This document shows, piece after piece, positions 35,467 through 44,512 of a stretch of DNA of 64,000 bases. The DNA is from Phycisphaeraceae bacterium (GTDB lineage Bacteria > Planctomycetota > Phycisphaerae > Phycisphaerales > UBA1924): assembly GCA_019636795.1 (NCBI GenBank), contig JAHBWW010000006.1, positions 272,404 through 336,403 on the forward strand, read 5' to 3'. Made by a program: the position numbers and the translations under genes. Positions within the stretch are counted from its first letter, which is position 1. Each line of letters starts with the position of its first letter. The notes beneath the pieces were generated by a model. That model saw only the letters and a list, made by a program, of their open reading frames with translations, did no database searches and had not been told where the DNA came from.

Positions 35467-38400
35467 ATGAGACATCTTGACGGCAGGCTGGGATGGGCGC
35501 TTGGTGTGGCGGTTGCGCTGGTGTGTGCTGTGGGGTCGGCATCGGGCGGGCGAGAAGATGTGAAGGTGCAGCCCGCAGGCAATTCGCATGTGGCCGAGGC
35601 TGTGCGCCTTGTCGTGCCCGGCGAACCTCGGCCCGGTGTGCAGATTGAACTGACTTTGCCGCCAGAGTGTTGGAACGTGTCGGGTGGCGAGTCGCATGTG
35701 TCTGTGGGCCAGTCCGGTTTCGCTATGGGTCAGCGCGCGCAATCGGGCCTCAGTCTTGTTATCGAGCGCGTGCTGCATGTGGATGCCGGGCTCATGCTCG
35801 GCGGGTCGGTGGTCGGGGGAGGTACGTTCTCGCTGGCGCAAGCGCCCGACGGGACGTTGTGCGGCGGTGTGTGGATGGGGCGTGACGTGATCGGTCTTGA
35901 ACCGGGATCGCTGCCAGGCATGGTGCAGCCTCGTGTGCTTGATGCGGCGCGGCTGGTGAACTGTCATGCGCACGCGCTCGGGCTGCCCGCGCTTGGCGAT
36001 GATCGGGTCAGTATGGGCCAGGCCGTGCTCGGGGCCCGCCAAGAAGGGGCTGCGTTCAAGACCCAGCGCGGAACGCTGTGCGCCGATGACCCAGGCACGA
36101 TCGATGTGCTGATCGTGTACACCCCGCTTGCGCTCGCGGCCGCCGGAGGGTTCGGGGCGATTCAGGCTCGGGCGCTCGACTTTGCTGCTGCGACCGGGAC
36201 GGCTGCTGCCAACAGTCAGATCGAGGACTTGGCGGTCAGTATCGCGGGCTTCGAGATGGTCGCGTATGACGAAGTGGCGCCTGACTGGCTTGACCATCTT
36301 TTTCGCGTGACCAATCCGACCGACGGCTTTCTTGACGAGGTTCATGCGCTGCGCGATCAGTATCGAGCGGATACGGTCATGCTGGTGGTGGATGATCCGC
36401 GCTTCAGCGGCGGCGCGGCGTGGTGGGCGATCTGGTCGGAGGCGCAGGCCTTCAGCGTGATGAACTGGCGAGAACTGGGCGGCGGACACCTGACGGCGTC
36501 GCACGAACTGGGGCACAATCTTGGGTGCGCGCACGATCGGCAGCACGACGAATCGGCACCCTTCGACTTCTCGTGGGGCTACCGCTACGAGTCGGGCGGC
36601 ACGTTGTATGGGACCATCATGTCGGTCGGGCCCGATGTTTATATTCCGAATTACGCCAACCCGAATGTTCTTGGACCCGGCGGCGAGCCAACCGGGCGCG
36701 GGCTCAATCACCCACTGCCCTCTTATACCGCACTGACGATCCGAGCCTCGAAGTGGACACTGGCCAACTATCGCCAGAGCCTGCGCGACCTCGACTGCAA
36801 CAACAACGGAATTGCGGATTCCATTGAGATTGCGGGCGGCGCGGCCGACGAGAACGGGAACGGGATTCTTGATGAGTGCGAAGAGCGCGTGATGGTGGAC
36901 GGGGAGGCTGCGATCGAGGGAGCCGGCACATCATGGGCCGACGCACGCCGCGACCTGCACGAAGTTCTCGCGCTGGCGTCGCTGCGGTGCAATCCGGTCT
37001 TCGAGATCTGGGTGGCCGACGGTACCTATCTGCCAGGAGCCGAGAGCAACGACCGATGGTTGCGTTTCAGTCTTCGCCGAGGCCTGAGCCTGCTCGGCGG
37101 CTTCCAGGGACAATCACATCCGACAGGCGGCGAAACCGAAGCCAGCCAGCGCGATCCGGCTGCCTACGAGACCATTCTGTCGGGCGATATCGGTGTGCCC
37201 ATCGACGCAGGCGACAACTCGTACGCGGTCGTGGACGCATTTGATGCCGACCAGACAGCGGTGCTCGACGGGTTCACGGTGCGCGATGGTGCTGCCTTTG
37301 GCGACGGGGCCGGGATCTACGTCTTCGAGTCGGGCTGCACTATCCGCAACTGCCACATCACATGGAATGCGGCCCAGAGTTCGGGAGCCGGGCTCGCGGC
37401 GTCCGGCCCGGGGAGCGTGAGGATCGAAGATTGTCTATTCGATCTCAATAGCGCCCAGTTCGTCGGCGGCGCGATTGTGCTGTGGTACGGAGCACACGCC
37501 GAGATCATCAATTGCACCATCATCGATAACATCGCCGATTACGGCGGAGCCATCGGTGTCCATACCGCATCGGAGGCCACGCTCGTGTCGTGTCTGATTC
37601 AGGCCAACCAGGCGGAGTTCGGGGGCGGGGGCTTGGAAATCTTCGACGCCAGCATCGTACAGATCGTCGACTGCGAGCTGATGATCAACCGGACAATCAA
37701 CGGCGCGGGCGGCGCGTTGCAGATCGGTGACAGCGCGAGCGTGTCAATCGTCGGGAGCGTGCTGAGCGGCAATGAAGCATCATGGGTCGGAGGGGCGATC
37801 GCATTGTACGAAGCGACCCTTGAACTTGAGGATTCGGCGCTCGAAGCCAACGAGGCCGAGTATGGCGGCGCGCTCGCCCTCTCTTTTGCGGAGGCGACGC
37901 TTGATCGCGTGCGCATCGAGGGCAATCTGGCGCGGGAATCGGGCGGGGGCATCGACATTTTCGGGGGTTCGCTCGATGCGACCAATACGCTGCTGGCGGG
38001 CAACCACGCCAAGAACATCGGCGGAGGCATTGTGATCAGCGAGGGGGCTGCGCCCGCGATCATCAATTGCACGATCGCGCGCAACACAGCGGGCAACCTC
38101 GGCGGCGGCATTTCGACGCACGATTCAAATGTCATCATCGCCAATACCGTTGCGTGGGAGAACACGGCTGGGTGGGGTACGACGCAGGAGCAGCAGATCT
38201 TTGTCTTCACCTCTCCGCCCTCGGTGCGTTATTCGATTATCGAGGGCTGGAGTGGTGGTGGGATGGGAAATTTGTCTGCCAATCCGCAGTTCGTGGACGC
38301 GAACGGCGGAGATTTTTCCCTGTTGCTCAGTTCGCCAGCCATCGATGCGGGATCGAACCCGGATCTGCCGGCACTGTTTGCGGTGCTCGATCTTGCGGGC

Positions 38401-38664
38401 CAGCCGAGGAAGGTTGATGTTGCGAGCGTTGCGAATACGGGGGTCGGGCCTGGGCCGATTGTTGACATCGGGGCGTTTGAACACCAGCCTGTAGCGTGTC
38501 CGGGGGACTGGAACGGGGACGGTGTGCTCGACTTTTTCGATGTGCAGGGATTTCTCGGGGCTTTTTCGAGCCGTGATCCGCGTGCCGATCTGAACAACGA
38601 TGGGTTGTTCAATTTCTTTGACGTGCAGATGTTCCTGCAGGCGTTCAGTGCGGGGTGCCCGTAG
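35467..38664 (+). CDS. Secreted reprolysin-like metalloprotease with beta-helix and GC-type dockerin
   Basis: About 1065 residues from ATG 35467, which has AGGAG upstream and a good signal peptide ending GSASG; ATG 35398 is an alternative. Domains in order: an N-terminal propeptide-like region, a metalloprotease domain with zinc site HELGHNLGCAHD near residue 346 and a following Met (IMSVG), a calcium-type linker (LDCNNNGIADSIEIAGG), a right-handed beta-helix rich in NCTI and GGG turns (residues about 550-950), and a dockerin pair (NGDGVLDFFDVQGFL and NNDGLFNFFDVQMFL) ending SAGCP. It probably cleaves protein outside the cell. Confidence 0.9.
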   Translation: MRHLDGRLGWALGVAVALVCAVGSASGGREDVKVQPAGNSHVAEAVRLVVPGEPRPGVQIELTLPPECWNVSGGESHVSVGQSGFAMGQRAQSGLSLVIERVLHVDAGLMLGGSVVGGGTFSLAQAPDGTLCGGVWMGRDVIGLEPGSLPGMVQPRVLDAARLVNCHAHALGLPALGDDRVSMGQAVLGARQEGAAFKTQRGTLCADDPGTIDVLIVYTPLALAAAGGFGAIQARALDFAAATGTAAANSQIEDLAVSIAGFEMVAYDEVAPDWLDHLFRVTNPTDGFLDEVHALRDQYRADTVMLVVDDPRFSGGAAWWAIWSEAQAFSVMNWRELGGGHLTASHELGHNLGCAHDRQHDESAPFDFSWGYRYESGGTLYGTIMSVGPDVYIPNYANPNVLGPGGEPTGRGLNHPLPSYTALTIRASKWTLANYRQSLRDLDCNNNGIADSIEIAGGAADENGNGILDECEERVMVDGEAAIEGAGTSWADARRDLHEVLALASLRCNPVFEIWVADGTYLPGAESNDRWLRFSLRRGLSLLGGFQGQSHPTGGETEASQRDPAAYETILSGDIGVPIDAGDNSYAVVDAFDADQTAVLDGFTVRDGAAFGDGAGIYVFESGCTIRNCHITWNAAQSSGAGLAASGPGSVRIEDCLFDLNSAQFVGGAIVLWYGAHAEIINCTIIDNIADYGGAIGVHTASEATLVSCLIQANQAEFGGGGLEIFDASIVQIVDCELMINRTINGAGGALQIGDSASVSIVGSVLSGNEASWVGGAIALYEATLELEDSALEANEAEYGGALALSFAEATLDRVRIEGNLARESGGGIDIFGGSLDATNTLLAGNHAKNIGGGIVISEGAAPAIINCTIARNTAGNLGGGISTHDSNVIIANTVAWENTAGWGTTQEQQIFVFTSPPSVRYSIIEGWSGGGMGNLSANPQFVDANGGDFSLLLSSPAIDAGSNPDLPALFAVLDLAGQPRKVDVASVANTGVGPGPIVDIGAFEHQPVACPGDWNGDGVLDFFDVQGFLGAFSSRDPRADLNNDGLFNFFDVQMFLQAFSAGCP

Positions 38665-38708
38665 CCGGTGGGTTGCCGGTGTGATGAGCGGCTCGAACAG
38701 TTCTCGAA

Positions 38709-38790
38709 TGGGCGCGGCTGGATTCGAACCAGCGAAGGCATTGCCAGCAGATTTACAGTCTGCCCCCTTTGGCCACTTGGGTACACGCCC
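38709..38790 (-). tRNA. tRNA-Tyr (GTA anticodon)
   Basis: On the minus strand the 5' acceptor GGGCGTG pairs with CGCGCCC (one wobble), and position 38709 gives discriminator A. The anticodon stem CAGA/TCTG encloses CTGTAAA with anticodon GTA. A variable arm of the tyrosine type and the T-arm CTGG-TTCGAAT-CCAG are present. Confidence 0.97.
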
Positions 38791-38868
38791 GTTTCCCGCG
38801 CGTCGGCGCGCGGGCCGAACAATACGCCTGGCTGGCCCCGGCGACAACTCGGTCGACTTCTGGTGCTT

Positions 38869-39981
38869 TTACTGATCGCGATCGGGCGGGAGGCGCTGCA
38901 GCTTGCTGATTCGCCCCGAGGCGTTCCAGTCCTGAACATACACATTGCCTGCGGAGTCGAAGTTCATGCTGTGCGGGGCGGTGAACACACCGGGTTGCCA
39001 TGCCTCGGGCGGCACGCCGTGGTTGGCCCATTGCCCGCGGTCGGGGTTGTCGCCCAGAGTGCTGACGATCTTGAAGTCCTTGTCCATGAGCACGACGCGG
39101 CCTTCGAGTTCGGCCACGCCCATCAGCCCGCCCCAGAATGCGATGGCGCACGGACGACGCAGGTCGGTCGCCACGACATCGACAAACGCGCCGTCGAGAG
39201 TGAAACGCTGGAGCCTGCGTCCTTCGCGGTCGCAGACGATGAGCATGGGTGTGTCGCTGCGCGTGTCGATGCCCAGTCCGTGACAGGTCTGAAACTGCCC
39301 GGGTTCCTTGCCGGGGCCGCCGAAACTACGAAGGTAGTTTCGATCCTTGTCGAACTGATGGATCCAGTTTCGGCCATAGCCGTCGGCGACGTAGATATCG
39401 CCGCCAGGGGCGACTGCGACTGAGGTCGGGTTGTAGGCTCCGGGGTTGTCGTCGTACTTGCCCGACTCGGCCGGCACGCCCAGCCGCCAGACGACCTCGC
39501 CGGCGAGCGTGAACTTGACGACGGCATCACCCGCCAGATGCACCGCGTAGAGAAACTCGACCGCTTCTTCGCCGCTGCCTTCGAGCACGATCACCATGTG
39601 GTGAATGCCGACGAACTCGTGGCCGAAGGTGCGCACGAGTGTGCCGTCGGGCGCGAAGACCATGATGCTGCGTGCGGTATCGGTGTTCGTGTAGACAAAC
39701 CCCGACTTGTCGACGACCAGCCCGCCATGCGTGTTGCCCATCGGGCCTTCAAATGGCAATTTGCACCAATCGGGGACAGATTCGTAGCGATGGTCACCGT
39801 GGCCGAGCGTGACCGCATGCGTCAGCGCAAGCCCATCGATCGGAGCGGGGGCTGCATGCGACCAGTGCTCGGCATGAAGGAAGTGCCCGGATTCGCCGCT
39901 GGCCTCGGGGGGATGAGCGAACGACCCTGCCGACCCCGCTGACCACACCGCCAGAACTGCCACACACGCCACATACCGCAT
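38869..39981 (-). CDS. Secreted NHL-repeat six-bladed beta-propeller protein
   Basis: A 370-residue exported protein. The start at 39981 has AAAGGAA upstream and a signal peptide ending GSAGSFA. NHL-type blades are seen at GGLVVDKSGFVYTNTD, VAVAPGGDIYVADGYG, HGLGIDTRSDTPMLIVCDRE and HSMNFDSAGNVYVQDWNASG. The layout resembles peptidyl-alpha-hydroxyglycine lyase-like propellers common in planctomycetes, but catalytic function cannot be judged. It follows tRNA-Tyr on the same strand. Confidence 0.83.
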   Translation of the reverse strand: MRYVACVAVLAVWSAGSAGSFAHPPEASGESGHFLHAEHWSHAAPAPIDGLALTHAVTLGHGDHRYESVPDWCKLPFEGPMGNTHGGLVVDKSGFVYTNTDTARSIMVFAPDGTLVRTFGHEFVGIHHMVIVLEGSGEEAVEFLYAVHLAGDAVVKFTLAGEVVWRLGVPAESGKYDDNPGAYNPTSVAVAPGGDIYVADGYGRNWIHQFDKDRNYLRSFGGPGKEPGQFQTCHGLGIDTRSDTPMLIVCDREGRRLQRFTLDGAFVDVVATDLRRPCAIAFWGGLMGVAELEGRVVLMDKDFKIVSTLGDNPDRGQWANHGVPPEAWQPGVFTAPHSMNFDSAGNVYVQDWNASGRISKLQRLPPDRDQ

Positions 39982-40109
39982 CGGAATTCCTTTCACTTCG
40001 AGTAGCATGACATGGTAGCAGAATGCGCAGGGAGGCAAATCGTGAGCCAGAGAGGCGTGGGCTTGCTTTCCACCATGGCGGGGGTGAGATTTTGTGCTCG
40101 CGTTGCTTC

Positions 40110-41477
40110 TCACTCCGCAAGGTAACTGCTCAGAAAGATCGCCAGATCCGCTTCGGTGTGCTGGCCGTCGAGATCAAGGTCAGCCGTCACGTCCCCCTGG
40201 CCGTAGGCGATGAGAAAGTCGATGGGGTCGAGCGTGTCGATGTTCTCATCGCCGTTGAAGTTTGCGGGCATGCAGAGGATCATCGCATATTTCACCGCCT
40301 CGCGCGCATTGACCAGGCCATAACCTGTCCACTTGTCATATCCCGTCGGCCCGATGTCAGTCGCAGTTGCTTCCAGAATGCACTTCACATCTTCAAAAGA
40401 AAGGCCCGGATTCACCTTCAGCATCAACGCCACAATACCCGCAACCTGCGGCGAAGCCCACGACGTGCCAGCGGAAAATGAGTTCAGAAACCCATACTCA
40501 GCACCCTGCTCCGTCACTTCGTCATATGCAAACGTCGTCACAATATCCTCAATCGGCGCGACAACGCTCAGGACAGGAACATGATCTGTGTCGTCATAAT
40601 CAGGAAAGATACTTGCTCTGCACGAACCCAGCGCCGACCGCAGCGGATTAATGCGCGAATGACAATGCCATCCCTGCCCAGTCCGGCACGCACCGCCGAC
40701 AGTGATCGTTTTAGGATGCCACCCGAGCGGGTGATTCGTAGTCGTGCCGCCAGTCCCGGCTGTGCATGCCGGTTCGTCGGGGTAGTCATCAGTCCAGCAG
40801 GGATCTTGCGGCGTCGACGCACTGTTGCCGGTGATGGCAATGATAATACAGCCGCGTTCGTAGGCTTGGTCGATGGCGATGTTGAGTGGGTTTGTTTGAA
40901 TGCAGAACTCGGATGAGCCATACCCATCGATACTTTCAAGAGCCGTGCAGATGACCCGCGCACGAACCGGGCCCCATGTGGCTGGAGTGCATTCCAGGTC
41001 TCCGGGACTCCAGCCCGCAGCGTAACGAATGGCAGTGGCGAGAGACGCTGCCGTGTGCATGCAGCCTCGACAGGGATCAAGCAACCGCGGAGTCACCCTG
41101 ATTATCAGCAAGCTGCAATCCCAGCACACGCCAGCAATACCGGTCTCATTGTGGGTTAACGCACCAATAAGGCCTGCCAAAATTGTGCCGTGTGGTGTTC
41201 CACCTCCAACCCAAAGTAGATCTTCGACATCTGTCGGGCCACCTTCTGGATCAGGAGGATCAAAGACACTTGGGTCGCAAGGACATGCTATTGGATGCAA
41301 ATCGGAACTGCCATACACGATCGTCGCGCTTGCCGGATGAATCTTGCCCTCAAACTCCGGGTGGTTCATGTCGATCCCGGAATCGATGATTGCAATCGTC
41401 GTGTTCGGATCGTTGTGATCGATCGCGTATGGATAATCGAGCGTGTTATACCCGACCAGCGTCCACGCATACGTCAC
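40110..41477 (-). CDS. Subtilisin-like (S8) protease with dockerin-like C-terminus, leader disrupted
   Basis: A 455-residue open frame with a complete catalytic triad: Asp in IAIIDSGIDMNH, His in GGGTPHGTILAG and Ser in FSAGTSWASPQVAG. Three Cys-rich loops (CPCD, CWDC, CRGC) are conserved with the paralogue at 15005. The C-terminal dockerin-like pair is NGDENIDTLDPIDFL and DLDLDGQHTEADL. The frame as it stands begins at ATG 41477, inside the homologous region, with no signal peptide; the expected leader lies upstream at 41478-41672 but is broken (see that entry). It may therefore be inactive, phase-variable or affected by sequencing errors. Confidence 0.82.
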   Translation of the reverse strand: MTYAWTLVGYNTLDYPYAIDHNDPNTTIAIIDSGIDMNHPEFEGKIHPASATIVYGSSDLHPIACPCDPSVFDPPDPEGGPTDVEDLLWVGGGTPHGTILAGLIGALTHNETGIAGVCWDCSLLIIRVTPRLLDPCRGCMHTAASLATAIRYAAGWSPGDLECTPATWGPVRARVICTALESIDGYGSSEFCIQTNPLNIAIDQAYERGCIIIAITGNSASTPQDPCWTDDYPDEPACTAGTGGTTTNHPLGWHPKTITVGGACRTGQGWHCHSRINPLRSALGSCRASIFPDYDDTDHVPVLSVVAPIEDIVTTFAYDEVTEQGAEYGFLNSFSAGTSWASPQVAGIVALMLKVNPGLSFEDVKCILEATATDIGPTGYDKWTGYGLVNAREAVKYAMILCMPANFNGDENIDTLDPIDFLIAYGQGDVTADLDLDGQHTEADLAIFLSSYLAE

Positions 41478-41672
41478 CTTGGTCGAGTGCAGCCAGAGTG
41501 CTGTCCATGCGGGGCAAGCGTTGACGATTGGAACAGTGGGTCATTGACCAGCAATGTCGGCTCGATGTTTCCGAACCCGCCACCCAACTGACCGAACGCC
41601 CCCCCCCACAGGCAGCAAAATCCAGCCGAACAAGATCGCAGCCACACCGATCAACCGATGAAAACGTGCCAT
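41478..41672 (-). pseudogene. Broken signal-peptide region of the S8 protease
   Basis: ATG 41672 (GGAGG upstream) begins a signal peptide, MARFHRLIGVAAILFGWILL. At a run of nine G (plus-strand C 41599-41607) the reading leaves the frame that matches the paralogue; the latter has eight G and reads GGAFGQ. The original frame then stops at 41541. The matching sequence continues in the other frame and returns to the first frame near 41480 through a second length change. Two offsetting indels therefore separate the leader from the catalytic domain, although both are in the same frame. Confidence 0.7.
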
Positions 41673-41792
41673 AAAATCCTCCAATTCAGGTTGACGACAC
41701 AGGGCGGACGCATCATACTGAATAGATACGGAACACGCAATTGGAATTCGGACCAACCGTACAAGAATTCTCACGTTTCGGAGATTTCAGCC

Positions 41793-42419
41793 ATGGTGAG
41801 ACCCGTCATCATCCTCGCAGCATTTCTCATCACCATGCTCCCGTCGCTTGCTTTCGCTCAGGATCGCCAGTTCCGCGCGTGGTTCGAAGCCCCCGAAACT
41901 GTTTTGGCTGGAGATACATTCCAAGTCTGGATGTGGGCGACCTATGAAGTGAACGGTATACCTGAGACTGTTGGAAACATGGATTCCGCATTGGGTAGCA
42001 TCGAGGTATCCGGTGATCTTGTCGCCTTTGCCAACGTCTCGCAACTTCTCCAGGGCTTGTTTTATTTTTTCGAGCGGGGTACACCGGACGGACCGTGGCT
42101 GCGCGACTTTGCGATAGGACAGCCGCAGGTCCCAGGTGCCATCATCGACGAGCGCAATCCACTCCCGATTCTGATGTTCGAGATTGAGACAACGCCCGAC
42201 ACAACCGGCCTGCTGCATGTGAACTTGCGACCTTATGCTGAATATCTCACTGCTATCTTGTATTGGCGGGATCCAGATCTTAGCTCTGAGAATTGGCCGA
42301 ACACGTTGGATCCAGGCATCTCGCTCTCGACTTCTTCTGCCACCATCCGCATCATCCCCGCGCCAGCCTCCGTAATCATGCTCGCCTTCGGCTCCGCCCT
42401 TACGCGCCGCAGGCGGTGA
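41793..42419 (+). CDS. Secreted protein with PEP-CTERM-like tail, paralogue of the protein at 14269
   Basis: A 208-residue exported protein with signal peptide ending PSLAFA. The mature N-terminus (FRAWFEAPETVLAGDTF) matches the paralogue at 14269-14889. The C-terminal IPAPASVIMLAFGSALTRRR is PEP-CTERM-like. CGGAGA precedes ATG 41793. It is divergent from the S8 protease, with about 120 bp between the start codons, so the two probably share a control region. Confidence 0.82.
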   Translation: MVRPVIILAAFLITMLPSLAFAQDRQFRAWFEAPETVLAGDTFQVWMWATYEVNGIPETVGNMDSALGSIEVSGDLVAFANVSQLLQGLFYFFERGTPDGPWLRDFAIGQPQVPGAIIDERNPLPILMFEIETTPDTTGLLHVNLRPYAEYLTAILYWRDPDLSSENWPNTLDPGISLSTSSATIRIIPAPASVIMLAFGSALTRRRR

Positions 42420-42507
42420 ATCGCCTCCCCGAATCATCAAGCAGAGAACCGTAGTCGCATGCCCACAATCTTGTGGGAGCCCGGTTGAGAGCCGCACGGA
42501 GCGCGGC

Positions 42508-43509
42508 TCAGCGTTCATACAACGTTCCGAACTCGGCACTCCGCCCGTGTGCTGTCACGCGCATCCAGGCTTCGTCAAAGCGGGCGGAGAGACTGGCGAG
42601 CGTCTGTTCGTCGCCACTGGCTGCCAGCACGCAGGCTGCGCTTGCCAGTGCGTCGGCCAGGGTGCCGCTGCGGGCGATGACGGTCGTGGCTGCATTGTGC
42701 GTCAGTGCGTGGCCGTCGCGCGGGTCGATGATGTGTGAGAAGCGCTCGCCGGCGATGATGACGAACTGCTCGCGATCGCCCGAGGTTGCAACCGCTGCAT
42801 GGGCCACTATCAACTCAATCGCGTCTGTGGACCCGGCTTCGACTCGCACCCGCCAGCCCGCTTCGCCCGGCGGCGGATGGCTGACCGTGATATCGCCCCC
42901 CAGGTCGATCAGTGCCGAAGCGATGCCGAGTTCTGCCAGCGTGCGGAGGGCTTCGTCGGCGGCGAAGCCCTTGCCGATGCCGCCCAGATCGAGCGACATT
43001 CCGGCGGCGGCCAGCCGTACGCGGCGCGTGGCAACGTCCACTTCCATGAGTTCGTGGCCGGTGACCTGCCGGGCGGCTTCGAGTTCGTTGGCGTCGGGTA
43101 TTTCCCCGCTTTGTCTGGCAGCTCGCCACAGGCGCACGGTCGGCCCGACGGTGGGATCGAACGCGCCGCTGCTCAGATCCGCCAGGTCTTTGGCCCACCA
43201 CAGCACGGTGCACAGGTCGTCGCTGACTTCGTGCCAGACGCCAGCCTCGCGTGAGCACAGGAGCATGAGTTCGCTGTCTTTGCGGTAGTCGCTCATGACG
43301 GCGTCGAGGTGGTTGAGTCGGGCATACACCGCACGCTCGGCCTGGCGGGCGGCGGCTTCGTCCTGAGCAAAAAACACGACCCGTGCTGCAACGCCCATGA
43401 CGATTCGTGTACACTCGTAGCGGGCAAGGGGGGTTTGACCGCTTGCCGACGCGACCCACGCAAGGAGCACCATGCCGCTCGTCAGCACGTTCATCCATGG
43501 CCTGTGCAT
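42508..43509 (-). CDS. apbE: FAD:protein FMN transferase (ApbE family)
   Basis: About 333 residues. A signal peptide ending ASASG exports it to the periplasm, where ApbE enzymes attach FMN to a Thr of redox-complex subunits. Conserved parts: MSDYRKDSEL, SSGAFDPTVGPTVRLW, LDLGGIGKGFAADEAL, LIDLGGDI and HIIDPRDGHAL, followed by the metal-site segment TLADALASAACVL. The start is uncertain (43524, 43509, 43494 or 43473); 43509 gives the best signal peptide. All but the last overlap the start of the divergent lipoprotein gene. No Rnf/Nqr genes are in the window. Confidence 0.92.
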   Translation of the reverse strand: MHRPWMNVLTSGMVLLAWVASASGQTPLARYECTRIVMGVAARVVFFAQDEAAARQAERAVYARLNHLDAVMSDYRKDSELMLLCSREAGVWHEVSDDLCTVLWWAKDLADLSSGAFDPTVGPTVRLWRAARQSGEIPDANELEAARQVTGHELMEVDVATRRVRLAAAGMSLDLGGIGKGFAADEALRTLAELGIASALIDLGGDITVSHPPPGEAGWRVRVEAGSTDAIELIVAHAAVATSGDREQFVIIAGERFSHIIDPRDGHALTHNAATTVIARSGTLADALASAACVLAASGDEQTLASLSARFDEAWMRVTAHGRSAEFGTLYER

Positions 43510-44512
43510 GACACTTGTGCCCATTGCACTGAGTGTATCAGGCTGTTCGGAGTCACCGACCTCGAACGCTGCTCATGCGCAGCATCGCGCTGAGTCGATT
43601 TCATCGCCCAGCCCCCCGCCCGACGAAACGCCGCCGGGCCACCAGCCGCCGCCGATCGATCGCCCCGTGATCGATCAGCCTTCGATCATGCCTTCGCCTG
43701 ATGATGCGCATGCTCAGTCGCGCCGCTTGCGCACGGTTCCGGGCACGGCGCTTGAGTTCACGATGGTGAAGATTCCGGCGGGCGTGGTGTCGCTGCCTGG
43801 GCCTGATGGCGCGGCGATCGATGTGAAGGTCGGGCCTTTCTGGGCGATGACGACCGAACTGACATGGGATCTGTATGACGTGTTCGTGTTCAATCTTGAC
43901 GAGCAGGGCACGCAGGCCGACGCGGTCAGCAGGCCCAGCCGCCCATACATTCCGCCCGATCGTGGTTTCGGGCACGCGGGGTACCCGGCGATCAGCATGA
44001 CGACGCGCGGGGCTGAGGGGTTCTGCCAATGGCTCAGCGCCAAGACGGGGCGGACGTATCGCCTGCCGACGATGGCCGAGTGGAAGCACATGGCGCTGGC
44101 GGGGGCGGCGGGGCCGTACTCATTTGCCGATGCGGCGACGATCGACGACCACGCCTGGACCGCGCGCAACACCGACGAAGCCACGCGCCCTGTCGGACAG
44201 AAACTTCCCAATGCGTTTGGCCTGTATGACATGCACGGGAACGTCATGGAATGGGTCCGCACGCTCGATGGCAAGGGCTTTCGGGCGGCGGGGGGGTCGT
44301 ATCGCGACGAGCCTGCAGAGTCCACCGCCGATTCGTTTGCCGAGCAGGACTGGGAATGGAACATGACCGACCCGCAGATCCCCAAGAGCACGTGGTGGCT
44401 TTCGGACGCCAGCTGGGTGGGGATGCGGATCATCTGCGACGATGAAACCGTCGGCGAAACATCGCAACCTCCTGCTGCCACACACAACCCTGCGCAAGGA
44501 CATGAACCATGA
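43472..44512 (+). CDS. FGE/SUMF1-fold lipoprotein
   Basis: A 346-residue protein. A hydrophobic leader ends in lipobox LSVSGC near residue 25, followed by a Pro-rich linker. From about residue 90 it is a formylglycine-generating-enzyme-like domain: FWAMTTELTWDLYDVFV, GFCQWLSAKTGRTYRLPTMA, AFGLYDMHGNVMEWV and FRAAGGSY. The catalytic Cys pair of true FGE is absent, so it is probably a non-sulfatase-activating member. AGGAG precedes ATG 43472. The 3' end overlaps the next gene by ATGA. Confidence 0.85.
   Translation: MPLVSTFIHGLCMTLVPIALSVSGCSESPTSNAAHAQHRAESISSPSPPPDETPPGHQPPPIDRPVIDQPSIMPSPDDAHAQSRRLRTVPGTALEFTMVKIPAGVVSLPGPDGAAIDVKVGPFWAMTTELTWDLYDVFVFNLDEQGTQADAVSRPSRPYIPPDRGFGHAGYPAISMTTRGAEGFCQWLSAKTGRTYRLPTMAEWKHMALAGAAGPYSFADAATIDDHAWTARNTDEATRPVGQKLPNAFGLYDMHGNVMEWVRTLDGKGFRAAGGSYRDEPAESTADSFAEQDWEWNMTDPQIPKSTWWLSDASWVGMRIICDDETVGETSQPPAATHNPAQGHEP

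Noticed and set aside
43472..44512. True sulfatase-activating formylglycine-generating enzyme
   Set aside because: The conserved catalytic Cys pair is missing and no sulfatase gene is adjacent.
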